DNA from: Schistocerca nitens
Taxonomy: Eukaryota; Arthropoda; Insecta; Orthoptera; Acrididae
DNA: 64,000 nt
Direction: 5' to 3'
Assembly (NCBI RefSeq): GCF_023898315.1
Contig: NC_064622.1
Span: 171,512,178 to 171,576,177 of the forward strand
A program made the translations under genes and the position numbers. How positions within the stretch are numbered: the first letter of the stretch is position 1; every line of letters begins with the position of its first letter. The notes under the pieces were generated by a model. It saw only the letters and a program-made list of their open reading frames with translations, was not told where the DNA came from and made no database searches. This document shows, in pieces, positions 34,915-45,612 of this stretch.

Positions 34915-35184
34915 CGCTTACCATATCCATGACACTCTTTCCAATACTGTGCAACCATACAAAACAAGCTGCCCTTCTTTGAACTTTCTCGGCGTCTTCT
35001 GTCAATCCCGTCTGGCAGTGATACTGCAAAAGACGGACAATCGCTGTATAGGTGGTCTCCTTAGAAGAAATTAGAAGCTTTTAAGTGTTCTGACATTTAA
35101 ACCTAGTCTTTTGTTCGCTTTCCCCGCTACGTTTTCTGTGTGATGGTTCCAATTTAAGTTGTTCGAAATTGTAATCCCTAGCTG

Positions 35185-36810
35185 CGAGGGGAGTTTAATA
35201 AGTAAATCACATTTCTTTCTGAAAGCGGGTTGGTTTTATTCATGGTTCTAGTACACCACACTGTTCACCACTCTTTTGGCTACAAATTCCTATTTTTAAA
35301 AAAATTTTCAACATAATTTGCGTTCCATGTGACGACCTTACGCCACTTTACTGGGGCGAGGGGGCGCTGTATGATAGCATGGTACCACTGTACTATTCGA
35401 CGTCGGAGCCCACTTCTTGCTGCATCAATAACCGCCCCATCACCCACTCGCTTCTCGCCGAGTGCATTATTGATTGGGACAGACAGATGGTTCAAATGGC
35501 TCTAAACACTATGGCACATCTGAAGTCATCAGTCCCCTAGACTTAGAACTACTTAAACCTAACTAACCTAAGGACATCACACACATCCATGCCCAAGGCA
35601 GGATTCGAACCTGTGACCGTAGCAGCCGCGTGGTTCCACGACAGACAGATGCAAGTTGGAAGGTGCCAGATTCAGACTTTAGGGTGGATGAGGAAGAAGA
35701 GTCCAATCAAGTTTTGATAGTACCTCTCGGGTGCTCAGACTTGTATGAGGCCTGGTGTCGTGGTGGAGAAGAAGTTCGTTTGCATTTTTGTGGAAACGTA
35801 CACGCTGAAGTTGTTTCTTCAATGTGCTGAGGATAGCACAAAACACGTCAGAGTTGATCTTTGCACCATTAGTGAGGAAATCGAATAGAATAACCCCTTC
35901 AGAGTCTCAGACGACCGTCCCCATGACTTCGGCTGAGGCGTAGCTTTGAAATGATTCTTTAAAGGAGAAGTTATGTGGCACTACTCCGCAGATTTTTGGT
36001 CGTTTCGTCTCCGGTTCGAAGCGATAAAACCCATGTTTCATCGGCTGTGACAACTTTCGACAGAAAATTCACTATCAGCATCGTAACGCTAAAGCAGTTC
36101 CGCTCAGATGGTCCTTCGTTGCCCTTTATGGCCTTTTGTTAGTCGGCGAGTAACCCAGTGGACACACACTTTTGAGGACGAGTGTGCCAGCACCACCATC
36201 AGAGACGTCCGTTTGAGCAGCGAGGTGTTTCATAATGGCCCGTCGATCACATCGAATGACAGTGTCCGCACCTTCCATCATTGCACGAGTCACAGCTATA
36301 AGCACGGCCGGCTGGCCCACGGGGGAGATCGGACAGGTCTGTTTGAGCTTGTTGCGATAGTGACTGACTATTTATCCAATGGCTCACGGTTCTTTTGTCC
36401 ACTGCCGCGTCTCTGTAGACGATCTGCAAGAGCCTGTGAGTATCTGCGATGCACGCTGGAAATCGGACAGGTCTGCGCTACCTTGTAATGCTGACTGACA
36501 CCTCGCTCAACGACTCACTCTGCTTTTGTTCAAGACCAGGTCTCCGTAGACGTTCTGCAAGCGCCTAATAATATCTGCGATGCTCTGGGTTTTCGCCACG
36601 GGAAACGCAGTGACCGTTCTCTGCCTGACATGCACCTCCGTCACAGACGCCATTTTCAAGTCTACATATAGAGCCGCCACCTATTAGAAACTTTATGAAA
36701 CTATGGGGGCTGGAGCGGGAATATTCCACGATGTCCCACAAAAAATTCCGCACTTTTCCAAGCGGAATTGTTCGAGAGAAAAGTGTTGCATTACTTATCG
36801 AATGCACCTG
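35185..36810 (-). mobile_element. mariner-family element nested in LINE copy D
   Basis: Imperfect inverted ends: gaggggagtttaataagtaa at the left (about 35196) and a related, mutated attacttatcgaatgcacc at the right (about 36790). Minus-strand coding starts at 36653 (MASVTEVHVRQRTVTAF in frame). It later shows TADETWV (about 36050), EVMGTVV and LFDFLTNGAKINSD (35860-35920), and LLHHDTRPHTS (about 35740). These are the first and second catalytic blocks of a mariner. Repeated frameshifts, a duplicated N-terminal portion (about 36400-36600) and a SINE at 35490-35639 make it dead. Confidence 0.75.
35490..35639 (-). repeat. SINE-A copy nested in mariner
   Basis: Minus-strand copy, truncated in the tRNA head (ends ..gcgtggttcca). 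Perfect 12-bp target duplication gacagacagatg at 35478-35489 and 35640-35651. Confidence 0.95.
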
Positions 36811-37394
36811 GGATTTAGTTACATGATGTATCGAGTCATCGAAATTTTTTATCGGAATTTTTTTGTAGTATGTCCGTGGGGGTCGTCACATTTATTCTTG
36901 TTGCGGGTAAACTGCCAATTTTCGCGCGACGCCGATACCTTGTTTAAATCATTATGCAGTTCGTTTTGATCTTGTAATGACCTTACTAGATCATCTGCTA
37001 ACGTTCTAAGACAGCTGCTTAGACCGTGTCGTAAATAGGTTCTGTAGGTAAAGCACAGCAGTGTGCCTATAACGCCTCCTTGGGGAACTCCAGATCTAAC
37101 TTAGGTTTCACTTGATGACATACCGCGAATCACTACGAACCTACGGACAGAAAATGACGCAATCAGATTAGAAGCCGCTTGAGGAGTGGTGTAAAAAGCC
37201 TTCTGGAAATTCACAAATATGGAATCAGCTTGAGTTCCCTTGTCGGTAGCACTCAGTACCGTGCTTGTTTCACAAGAACGGTGTAAGAAAGATTAGGGTG
37301 TAAGCCCAATCGACGATGACGTAATTGGAGAAAGAATTCAATATTACAAAGGACAGCAGCAGCTGATATTGAAGAATATATGTGGTACTCACTC

Positions 37395-37500
37395 CTAATG
37401 ATTTAGGAAAACCACAGAAAAACCTTAATGTGTGTGTTTGGCGGCATTTGAGCTACGGCACTTCCGGCTGAGCGTCAGTGCGGATAACTAGTTCTATGAC
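37395..37500 (-). repeat. SINE-B fragment, degenerate
   Basis: On the minus strand the segment follows the SINE-B head and first part of the body (box A-like region gttatccgcactgacgctc, then 'ttttctgtggttttcctaaatc'). It is strongly diverged. Confidence 0.5.
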
Positions 37501-38254
37501 GAAGTCTATGATATCTTCTAAATAATAATATAGTAATATTTAGCAGGATAACATTTCATAAAAGGAAAAAAGATAGACTGAATGTGTGGGTAAAGGTGTC
37601 CGGTAGAGCGTTGTTTCACCTGATTATCCATAAACACTAAACTTTATGCATGTTTGATGTGGGAATTTTTCTCCGCTCATTCAACAATTGAAATAACGAA
37701 ATCGATAGCAGCTATTCACGATACTCCATGTGATAATTCGTTGAGGTGTAGTATGCTCTGTCGTCAGATGGTTGAATAACTATAAACATTTATTGTAGGT
37801 ATTGGCTAATGCAGCTTCTGTAACTTCTGCCAGACTGTTATTTCATTGCATAATAGCCTATTTTAAGGTACGTAATAATATGGGATGAAGTTTTTAAGGA
37901 ACGGTGTGCACTAATGGGCAGTATCTTTTCAAAATTTGACTGGTGGTTAACACATCACCAGACAATTAAATGATTTTTTTGTTCACTTCCACATCCCAGC
38001 AAAACTTCCCGCTGGATGTTCTTTTATTTGAGGAAGAGAAGAATGTGGGCGCGCCGGAGAGGGTGTGGTAATGCCGTAGGGAGGAGGGCGTAAAAATTTC
38101 AGTGACCACGCCCCTGTGCCCCTAAGCCAGTCTACACTGGGCCAGTCCACAATTACGTACACGACGTCGTTGCGTAGACGGCCGGAAGCGAGTGTCGACA
38201 CGTTGCTTGGGATTCGTAACAACTGTAATTATCAGCATCATTTCCTACATCCGT
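37501..38254. other. no gene recognised
   Basis: AT-rich to 38000, then a short GC-richer part (38040-38220). Nothing recognisable. Confidence 0.5.
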
Positions 38255-38510
38255 TGCGATCGAAGTGGCTCAGTCATAAGACAAGAGATGCGTATTCGGG
38301 AGAACTCTAGCTGAAATTCCCAAGTTCTCGTCTGGCCATCCAGATTAGATTTTCCGAGATTTTCCTAAATCGCTTGAGGCGAATGCTGGGGCGGTTCGTT
38401 TGAAAGGAATTTTCTTCCTCATGATTCCATAAGCCGAACCTGTGCTCTGCCTCGAATGATATCACCGTCGATGGGTCGTTAACCCCTAAACTGTCTTCGT
38501 TCCATCCTTC
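38255..38510 (+). repeat. SINE-B copy, diverged
   Basis: A tRNA-like head (gtggctcagtcataagac.., then '..attcgggagaac') precedes the SINE-B body 'ttttccgagattttcctaaatcgc'. It ends in the '..gtgctctgcctcgaatgat..cgatgggtcgttaa' tail variant that is also used by the copy at 45.0 kb. Confidence 0.7.
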
Positions 38511-38854
38511 CCCTCTTCTGCGAAAACACCAAGTAAGATTTCTCAGCGATTCCTCGTACCACTCAGCAACTTTGTTAGCCATGTCAGCATGATTTAGAGA
38601 TTTTCACAACTGTAGTCTCAGCTCAATACCTCTGGAATAAATTGCTGCATCTTTGCACAGAGATTTATGGAAAATACTGACTAAATAAATAAAAATCTAT
38701 AATTGATTATAACACAAGTACGTGCAGTGGCGAAAGTCATGGAAACGTAATAGAAATAAACAACAGTATTCGGAAATGTCTTTAAGATAATGTGAGTCGA
38801 TACGAGAGACAGATCATATGAAAAACAATTGAACAGAATAAGAGTATGAAGGAG

Positions 38855-39230
38855 ACGATATTTCAGTGGTTGGGAGGAATAAAATTACTCACGCAATTCG
38901 AAATTTCTTAAAGTGTCTGTGTCTTTCAAGACATGAATCAGAATGGCAGTAAATAAAGAAAATAATGAAATTCCTTAAATAATACCAGATGAAGTGTATA
39001 ATGCCTTTCGAGGTACGAAGAAACGGAAGACACCTGGAGACGATGCTGTTTCGGTACATATTGTAAAGTTAGAGGTGCAGTAATGTAGTTGAAAGTAATG
39101 AACAGAATGTTTACTAGTGAAGCCAGTGACCAAAAACAGAAAATCCGTGTAATTATCATTCTTCACAAGATAGGACAAAGTCGATGTATATGAACAACGT
39201 ACAAATCAGCCTCCTCTTCATAGCGAGCAA
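38855..39230 (+). pseudogene. LINE reverse-transcriptase fragment (RTE-type)
   Basis: The plus strand reads DEVYNAFRGTKKRKTPGDDA VSVHIVK around 38990-39065, like the 'EV..AI..MKNGKAPG.D.I..E..K' block. This is followed by a degraded 'III.LHK.GDK..C..YR' block to about 39215. No catalytic FADD remains. Confidence 0.55.
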
Positions 39231-39239
39231 GACAGAACC

Positions 39240-39480
39240 TCAACTGTGATTAGCGTCGTTAGTTGTAGATTTCGGGTTCCCAGGACGGGATTTCCAGTCG
39301 AGCAAGATATTTTCTTCGCTCGGGGACAGGGCGTTCGTGTTTTCCTAATAATTTTAGCTCATCTTCGTTGACACGCAAGTCACCTAAGTGACATAAGAAA
39401 AAGACTTGCATGAGGTGGCCGAACAGCCTGGACGTGTTCTCATAGCCAACAATTCCACAGGATTATTTCATGTATTTCCC
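39240..39480 (+). repeat. tRNA-derived SINE (SINE-C), degenerate
   Basis: The body order '..ttttcttcgctcggggacagggcgt..', '..ttcgttgacacgcaagtcac', 'aaagacttgcatgaggtggccgaac' corresponds to a SINE I recognise from memory in arthropods. The tRNA head is nearly unrecognisable. Part of its head/body junction (cgtgatgactgggtgttgtg in good copies) also occurs in the chimeric SINEs at 59.5 and 62.5 kb. Confidence 0.5.
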
Positions 39481-39681
39481 AACCGTCTCAGGAGTTGTAG
39501 TGTGAGGGATGATAATGACGGTAGTCATTTATTTACTTGAAAAATGTTTTTCGCAGCAAGCTGTCGTAACCCTACAAAAACTAGCTGCAAAGGGGTGCTG
39601 TGTCTTGTCATAAATGAGCAGTAGCCATCTGAATATGTACGATTTAGTCAAGCTGATTGCAGACAGCAGTTTCACTAACTA

Positions 39682-41103
39682 CACTCCTGGAAATGGAAAA
39701 AAGAACACATTGACACCGGTGTGTCAGACCCACCATACTTGCTCCGGACACTGCGAGAGGGCTGTACAAGCAATGATCACACGCAAGGCACAGCGGACAC
39801 ACCAGGAACCGCGGTGTTGGCCGTCGAATGGCGCTAGCTGCTCAGCATTTGTGCACCGCCGCCGTCAGTGTCAGCCAGTTTGCCGTGGCATACGGAGCTC
39901 CATCGCAGTCTTTAACACTGGTAGCATGCCGCGACAGCGTGGACGTGAACCGTATGTGCAGTTGACGGACTTTGAGCGAGGGCGTATAGTGGGCATGCGG
40001 GAGGCCGGGTGGACGTGCCGCCGAATTGCTCAACACGTGGGGCGTGAGGTCTCCACAGTACATCGATGTTGTCGCCAGTGGTCGGCGGAAGGTGCACGTG
40101 CCCGTCGACCTGGGACCGGACCGCAGCGACGCACGGATGCACGCCAAGACCGTAGGATCCTACGCAGTGCCGTAGGGGACCGCACCGCCACTTCCCAGCA
40201 AATTAGGGACACTGTTGCTCCTGGGGTATCGGCGAGGACCATTCGCAACCGTCTCCATGAAGCTGGGCTACGGTCCCGCACACCGTTAGGCCGTCTTCCG
40301 CTCACGCCCCAACATCGTGCAGCCCGCCTCCAGTGGTGTCGCGACAGGCGTGAATGGAGGGACGAATGGAGACGTGTCGTCTTCAGCGATGAGAGTCACT
40401 TCTGCCTTGGTGCCAATGATGGTCGTATGCGTGTTTGGCGCCGTGCAGGTGAGCGCCACAATCAGGACTGCATACGACCGAGGCACACAGGGCCAACACC
40501 CGGCATCATGGTGTGGGGAGCGATCTCCTACACTGGCCGTACACCACTGGTGATCGTCGAGGGGACACTGAATAGTGCACGGTACATCCAAACCGTCATC
40601 GAACCCATCGTTCTACCATTCCTAGACCGGCAAGGGAACTTGCTGTTCCAACAGGACAATGCACGTCCGCATGTATCCCGCGCCACCCAACGTGCTCTAG
40701 AAGGTGTAAGTCAACTACCCTGGCCAGCAAGATCTCCGGATCTGTCCCCCATTGAGCATGTTTGGGACTGGATGAAGCGTCGTCTCACGCGGTCTGCACG
40801 TCCAGCACGAACGCTGGTCCAACTGAGGCGCCAGGTGGAAATGGCATGGCAAGCCGTTCCACAGGACTACATCCAGCATCTCTACGATCGTCTCCATGGG
40901 AGAATAGCAGCCTGCATTGCTGCGAAAGGTGGATATACACTGTACTAGTGCCGACATTGTGCATGCTCTGTTGCCTGTGTCTATGTGCCTGTGGTTCTGT
41001 CAGTGTGATCATGTGATGTATCTGACCCCAGGAATGTGTCAATAAAGTTTCCCCTTCCTGGGACAATGAATTCACGGTGTTCTTATTTCAATTTCCAGGA
41101 GTG
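39682..41103 (+). mobile_element. Tc1-family DNA transposon, structurally intact
   Basis: Length 1422 bp with inverted ends cactcctggaaatggaaa (left) and, read inverted, cactcctggaaattgaaa (right); they differ at one position in the first 18. TA lies on both sides (39680-39681 and 41104-41105). It contains a single uninterrupted transposase gene. This is the best-preserved DNA transposon in the window besides Harbinger and looks like a young insertion. Confidence 0.95.
39926..40948 (+). CDS. Tc1-family transposase, intact (340 aa)
   Basis: Starts MPRQRGREPYVQLTDFERGR and runs open to the stop at 40946-40948. The open frame extends upstream past the terminal inverted repeat, so the ATG at 39926 was chosen because 340 residues is the usual Tc1 length; an in-frame ATG at 39773 is an alternative. 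Residues about 1-120 hold two helix-turn-helix motifs with a basic linker (RPGTGPQRR) that bind the terminal repeats. Catalytic residues are D155 (FSDESHF), D244 (FQQDNARPH) and E277 (SPDLSPIEH). The last two are separated by 32 residues, not the 34 typical of Tc1. GIMVWGAI precedes the second Asp by about 50 residues. It excises and reinserts the element at TA in the nucleus. No break is visible. Confidence 0.95.
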   Translation: MPRQRGREPYVQLTDFERGRIVGMREAGWTCRRIAQHVGREVSTVHRCCRQWSAEGARARRPGTGPQRRTDARQDRRILRSAVGDRTATSQQIRDTVAPGVSARTIRNRLHEAGLRSRTPLGRLPLTPQHRAARLQWCRDRREWRDEWRRVVFSDESHFCLGANDGRMRVWRRAGERHNQDCIRPRHTGPTPGIMVWGAISYTGRTPLVIVEGTLNSARYIQTVIEPIVLPFLDRQGNLLFQQDNARPHVSRATQRALEGVSQLPWPARSPDLSPIEHVWDWMKRRLTRSARPARTLVQLRRQVEMAWQAVPQDYIQHLYDRLHGRIAACIAAKGGYTLY

Positions 41104-41105
41104 TA

Positions 41106-43877
41106 TTTAACATACTATACGCCAATGGTTATTCTGATACAGCCTTCTATTGGCAAAATAAGTACCTGAGCACAAAAAATAAGTCACACCTCCTCCCCCC
41201 TCCCCCGCAGAACACATCACGTTAATATTGTGGAACATCCACTGTAGCCCTAACAATGGTGAGAGCTGTTTGTGGTTTGCATTGTGATTACTTCTCCACT
41301 GCTAATTTAACCAAAGAGCGTTCTGTCTAAACACATGCTTTGGGTAGGCTTCTGTGATAGGCTTGGTCGGGTTGGTAACGGGCCCCGCAACTAGGTTGTG
41401 ACGTCACACTAGTCGCCCTGTCAGCCATACTTGGAGAATGCCTGGCTCAGGGCAGGGCCCACGGGAAATCAAGATGACAGTGAAAAGGTACCCACTAAGG
41501 GTGTTAATTCTGTAGTGTGCTACACAGAGCTTGCAGGCATCTAAACGCGCAGTCGAGAATTCTTAAACCGATCTGAAACAGTTCCTCGCTTCCAGCCGGG
41601 GACGGCTGTTGACAGTCATAACACATGCAATGTCAAGTGCTCAGGCGTACGCGTCGCGGTCTGTCTTTCTCGCGGGCCTCGGTTGTTGATGGATGATGTC
41701 AGAGGTTTTCTGACAAAGTTAACGGGCAGGTAGAATTTGGCTGGGGCACAACACTTGCTCCCGGAACGTTGCTTGGAATGGACCGACCTCTGCCATTGTG
41801 CCGGCTGCCTTCTGCGCGCTGAATGAGGTAACGTGTACAGACACTTTTGCACGCCCTGTGATATCAGATTTTTATTATATGCTGAGAGCGCAATAATAAT
41901 AATGTGAGTTATTGCTTTCCTGTCAGATACATAACTAGAAAAGCATTGTATTTGCCGTTGCTTCGTGGTAGCCACGTGGACCTTAACATTGTCTATTTGG
42001 GAATGCAGTTCGATTTCATAGCAGAGTTTAATTAATATGAGGAGTCAAGTTCTCATTCGAGGCACTCAGTGATGTGGTTTAATGTGGTCGTATACTGCCC
42101 AAGTGCTGTGAACTTAAACGTAATATAAGTTAACTGAAAACTGATTTCTCGCCTGATTTCAGATAATTGTTGTCTCATGGTTTTTGTATTCCATGCTGGC
42201 TTCCACTTGGTCGTTAGGACAGATGTGTCTAGAAAAGTTTGTACTTGAAACTGAAAATATAAACGGAGCCCTTTAAACGTATATTTGTTTTTCTAGATTC
42301 GATACAAAACTTACCATATAAATTATTGTTTCACTATACCATACAAATCCAAAGCTCACATTTGCTACTGAAAAACCACTTTGCACAAATTATCGAAACC
42401 GTTTGCTTCAGGTGCAGATGCAGACGATTATATCTCACGTACTGTTGCAGAGCAGAGCAGATCTTCCGTTGCGAAGGTAGAATATTTAATCTCAGGGCCA
42501 TGAGGAGCAGTTCTTTTAAGTGTTTTAGAACAACTTAACATGTATTCAGTTCCTCAAAATTTCTAAGGTAGAATGAATAACTGTTGAAGGCAAAGAATAG
42601 AAATCAAAGTTTCACAAGCTTCAATACAGGAAAGAAGAAAATCCCCAAGTTTCTTCAGTTATATCTGGTTGAGGTCACTTATTGATGATTACATTCTATA
42701 GGACTACTAAATTGTGGGAATGTAGTCTGCTAAGTTTCATCCGCTGTTATAAACATTCCCAGGCATTTTCTTTGCAAATCCGATCAGGGAGAGGGGAGGG
42801 ATTATTTATTGAATCACTCAAGGTGCGATAGCGTGCGTGAGTGCTCATTGGCTCCAGAACGTCTGCAAGAAACCCTGTGAATGCGGCTGTTGGCACACTC
42901 AAAGAAGGAGTGTCCACGACATACTCATCATAAAGGTTGAAGGATGATTATCGTTAATGAAATAAAAGATCCATGCAGTGGACACCAAGTGAAAAGCTAC
43001 TCCTTATGTTTCAGATCTAGACTGCAATAATAAAAATGGGAAGGAACTGTTAATTAGAACTCAGAGAGAAATTGTAGTCTAATTGACACTCGAGTTATTC
43101 ATCTTAAACATCACAAGACAACAAAATTATTAAAGAAACATCACACAAACATTTTTATTTAATAAACGCCTTACTAACATCGAATATGGTGGACAAAGTG
43201 ATCTGCTGGGGATCGACACAAGACACTAACCAGAACACCAATCGCTCTATCTGACTTCATACACATGAATCCACATTATGGCAGCAAACTACGCCACCAC
43301 CAAGCATCTATATTCTACCATACCAAAATATAAATATGGTTCGAAAGAAAAGGGTGCTGAGAAATTAAATGCCCATTCCTGAAAAATGCTAGTCTGCAGT
43401 TTCGCATTCGGTTAATTCAGAATGCAGGTATTTCCCTATGAGCCTTTGAAACCCCGGTGGATCCCAGTTTGCAGGTGGACCCGTTTGCTGGTCTGCCAAA
43501 CCAATTTGACTCCGTACCATGACTGTGCGTGTCGGAATATGTCAAATGTTTAGAGGCCGACTCAAGACAAATAAGTACACGTACGCGTCACTCTATGAGA
43601 CCGTGATGATATAGGCAGTACCTCTGACAGTTCAGAGGGTGACTGGCACAGGCTCTAAGTGGCACACTAGCAAAGGGCACAAGTCTCACTTTTTAGGTAG
43701 AGACCTGCAGGTCTTTACTAGCGAAGCGCCAGTACAAGAGACTTGCACAAGAGTCCTTCTTCCTTTCTCCTCACTTCCTCCTCAGCTCGGTTGCAAAAGC
43801 ACATTTCCCTTTTTTGACATCCCCCACTTTCGCACAAGCCAATCACAAGCTGGAGCCCAGCATTCTAAGCTCAGAGA
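41106..43877. other. no gene recognised
   Basis: Mixed sequence. A GC-richer part at 41340-41480 and the 119-codon minus-strand frame at 41616-41975 show no family features. I see no repeat I can name. Confidence 0.5.
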
Positions 43878-44429
43878 ATGGTCTTTGAACTGAAAACTGA
43901 GATTTTAAAGTTAATTGGTAGAAAGCAGAAAAAAGATTCAGCTTTGCGGCCTCTTCCCCACGCGTTTGCCGTGTCTTTTGCTAACATAATACAGGGTGAA
44001 AGCACAGCCCTCCATAGACAGCTTGTTATCTTCCCTGTTGCGTCCATTTCAAAGTTTCCAAAGAATGGCCATAAACACGCCAAAAGCCTCGTGCTTTCAC
44101 AAACATGTTTTGAAACAGAGTCTGGACGTCAGGACGCCAGTTTCCCTGTCCCACAGAAACTCGCAGAACGTTTACATTTCTTTTGGCGGCTTGCTCCCTC
44201 ACAAGGGCCCATCCTCTGCTTTATTCCCAGCCTACAGTGCACTGTCCGGTGCAGCGGCGACTTCTCGGCGGTAGCCTGTATACCTAGACACCTGCCTCCC
44301 GTCTGGCGAAAATTTAATGTGTTTTTCATAATGCGACCATGTCAAGGGGCAGTCGGGAAATGTCTCCATACCGTTCCGCAGAAAAACGTGCTTTGTCGGC
44401 CCACCAATGCCGTGCTTTTACTGCAGTAG
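43878..44429 (+). CDS. open reading frame, unknown, doubtful
   Basis: A 183-codon frame starting MVFELKTEILKLIGRKQKKD. It is the longest unexplained frame in this part of the window. It has several Cys and Pro but no recognisable domain, signal peptide or transposon motif. There is no promoter, splice or polyadenylation evidence to support it, and a 92-codon frame overlaps on the same strand. The sequence could be an unclassified repeat; the odds favour non-coding. Confidence 0.15.
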   Translation: MVFELKTEILKLIGRKQKKDSALRPLPHAFAVSFANIIQGESTALHRQLVIFPVASISKFPKNGHKHAKSLVLSQTCFETESGRQDASFPVPQKLAERLHFFWRLAPSQGPILCFIPSLQCTVRCSGDFSAVACIPRHLPPVWRKFNVFFIMRPCQGAVGKCLHTVPQKNVLCRPTNAVLLLQ

Positions 44430-45021
44430 TTTAAGTCGACACCCTATTCCTTTGAATGCAGGTAAGGCTTCCCTAGGACATGCAAACAAGATCATTAACT
44501 ACTACCCATCATTTCATCATAATGTATGAAGTCAAATTGCAGTAAAGATCTTATTCCCTATGAACACGAAGTGGCATGACACAGAATCAGAAGTGAGAGT
44601 GCCCTGCAATCTCTCAAGGTGACGAAGGAAGGGCAACACCTTTTACCGAAAATGTTAGATAAACTTCCTGGCTCTTGTTCACGTTAACCTGTATTCATGT
44701 ACCCAAGTTACTGCAAGGAATAATATGCTCAAAACACCACAGAACCACCTCCGGCCGGAACGACACCCTCCAGCACCTCAGTGAGTCATCGGTACCGTGT
44801 CCGGACACTTGCGAATGCAAACACTTTCGATCCCCAACATATGCAGTTTTACCTGCACCGAAGGGTTTGGTACACGATGAGTATGCGGAAGGGCGTCGCT
44901 TGCCTAAGGGATCGCTGCTCAAACTTCCTGGTGAAGAGGATGATAGCAAACTTCTGGCACCCCCCCCCCTCCCCCTCGCGGCCGCAAACTGTTCGGCATT
45001 CGTTCTAGATACTGAGCGATA
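44430..45021. other. no gene recognised
   Basis: A C-rich low-complexity tract occurs at 44960-44977. The overlapping frames on both strands run into SINE-B and are not believable genes. Confidence 0.5.
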
Positions 45022-45240
45022 AGGCGCAATGGTTAGCACTGGACTCGCATTTGGGAGGACGACAGTTGAAACTCCCATCTGATCATCCACATTTCGGTTT
45101 CCGTGTTTCCTTAAATCGCTCCAGGCAGATGCCGAGATGGTTCCTTTGAAAGGGCAAGGCCCATTTCTGTTCCCATCCTTGCCACAATCGAACTTGTGCT
45201 CCTTCTCTAGTGTCCAAGATGTCGACGGGACACTCAATGC
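45022..45240 (+). repeat. SINE-B copy
   Basis: The head 'gcgcaatggttagcactgga ctcgcatttgggagg' with box A, a box B variant (agttgaaactcc), the 'ttccgtgtttccttaaatcg' body, and the tail 'gtgctccttctctagtg..gtcgacgggac'. It adjoins the old Tc1-like transposase remnant at 45240. Confidence 0.8.
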
Positions 45241-45612
45241 CTTGAATTATTTGAGAAGAGGTAAAATCGTGACTCATAGGGCAACACTAGTCCCCTCCAG
45301 TCAACTACCGACCAGTTTCCGTATTCTTTGGTAAACAATGCCTTTTTTATTAGTGTCTGGCTCCATATGTCGCTGCATCCAGTAGCTTTCGCAGTTTTGC
45401 TCGGATACTGGCTGAGATAGAGCTGCATTTCCTGACAGCAGCAATTCTTACCAAATCTGAAACTGACTGGCACTGAACAAGGTGTGCACTAGCCTCCAGT
45501 CACTGTTAGAAGATGTCTTCATGAACACTGTTCTTATACTCTGTCTCATGGCTGCTGGTAGTACTCCATTCCTTCTACAGTCGCAGGACAGCACGTGTCA
45601 TGCACCATCATA
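45241..45612 (-). pseudogene. older Tc1-like transposase, partial
   Basis: The minus strand reads RIAAVRKCSSISASIRAKLR (second helix-turn-helix region), then TKEYGNWSVVDWRGLVLPYE SRFYLF, matching 'NWSVDDWK.V.FSDESRF'. The first catalytic Asp is replaced (LPYESRF). Another Tc1 element is inserted at its right edge at a TA (45611-45612). The catalytic remainder is missing to the left, where SINE-B lies. Confidence 0.6.

Larger units (their letters stand above)
34215..37300 (-). pseudogene. CR1/Jockey-like LINE copy D, carrying a mariner and two SINEs
   Basis: The 3' end is at the left (34215-34510), with the sequence preceding the tail matching copies B and F. Coding remains QTGLTEDAEKVQRRAACFVW run at 34930-35030. 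The LINE stops near 35184 at 'gtaatccctag' and resumes at about 36810 after the mariner. It then carries the region around the FADD active site (FAD-type motif at about 36985) and upstream palm sequence to about 37300. It is heavily mutated. The SINE-A pair (34524-34914) is inserted in its C-terminal coding region. Same family as copies B and F. Confidence 0.8.

Noticed and set aside
39614..39925. N-terminal extension of the Tc1 transposase frame
   Set aside because: The frame starts upstream of the transposon's left end (39682), so the first part cannot belong to the transposase. Length and family favour the ATG at 39926.
43878..44429. 183-codon frame as a host gene
   Set aside because: Listed only as doubtful: no domain, splice, promoter or polyadenylation support, and the region has overlapping frames.
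44695..45237. 180-codon minus-strand open frame
   Set aside because: About a third of it is SINE-B read backwards and the rest is low-complexity; no domain.
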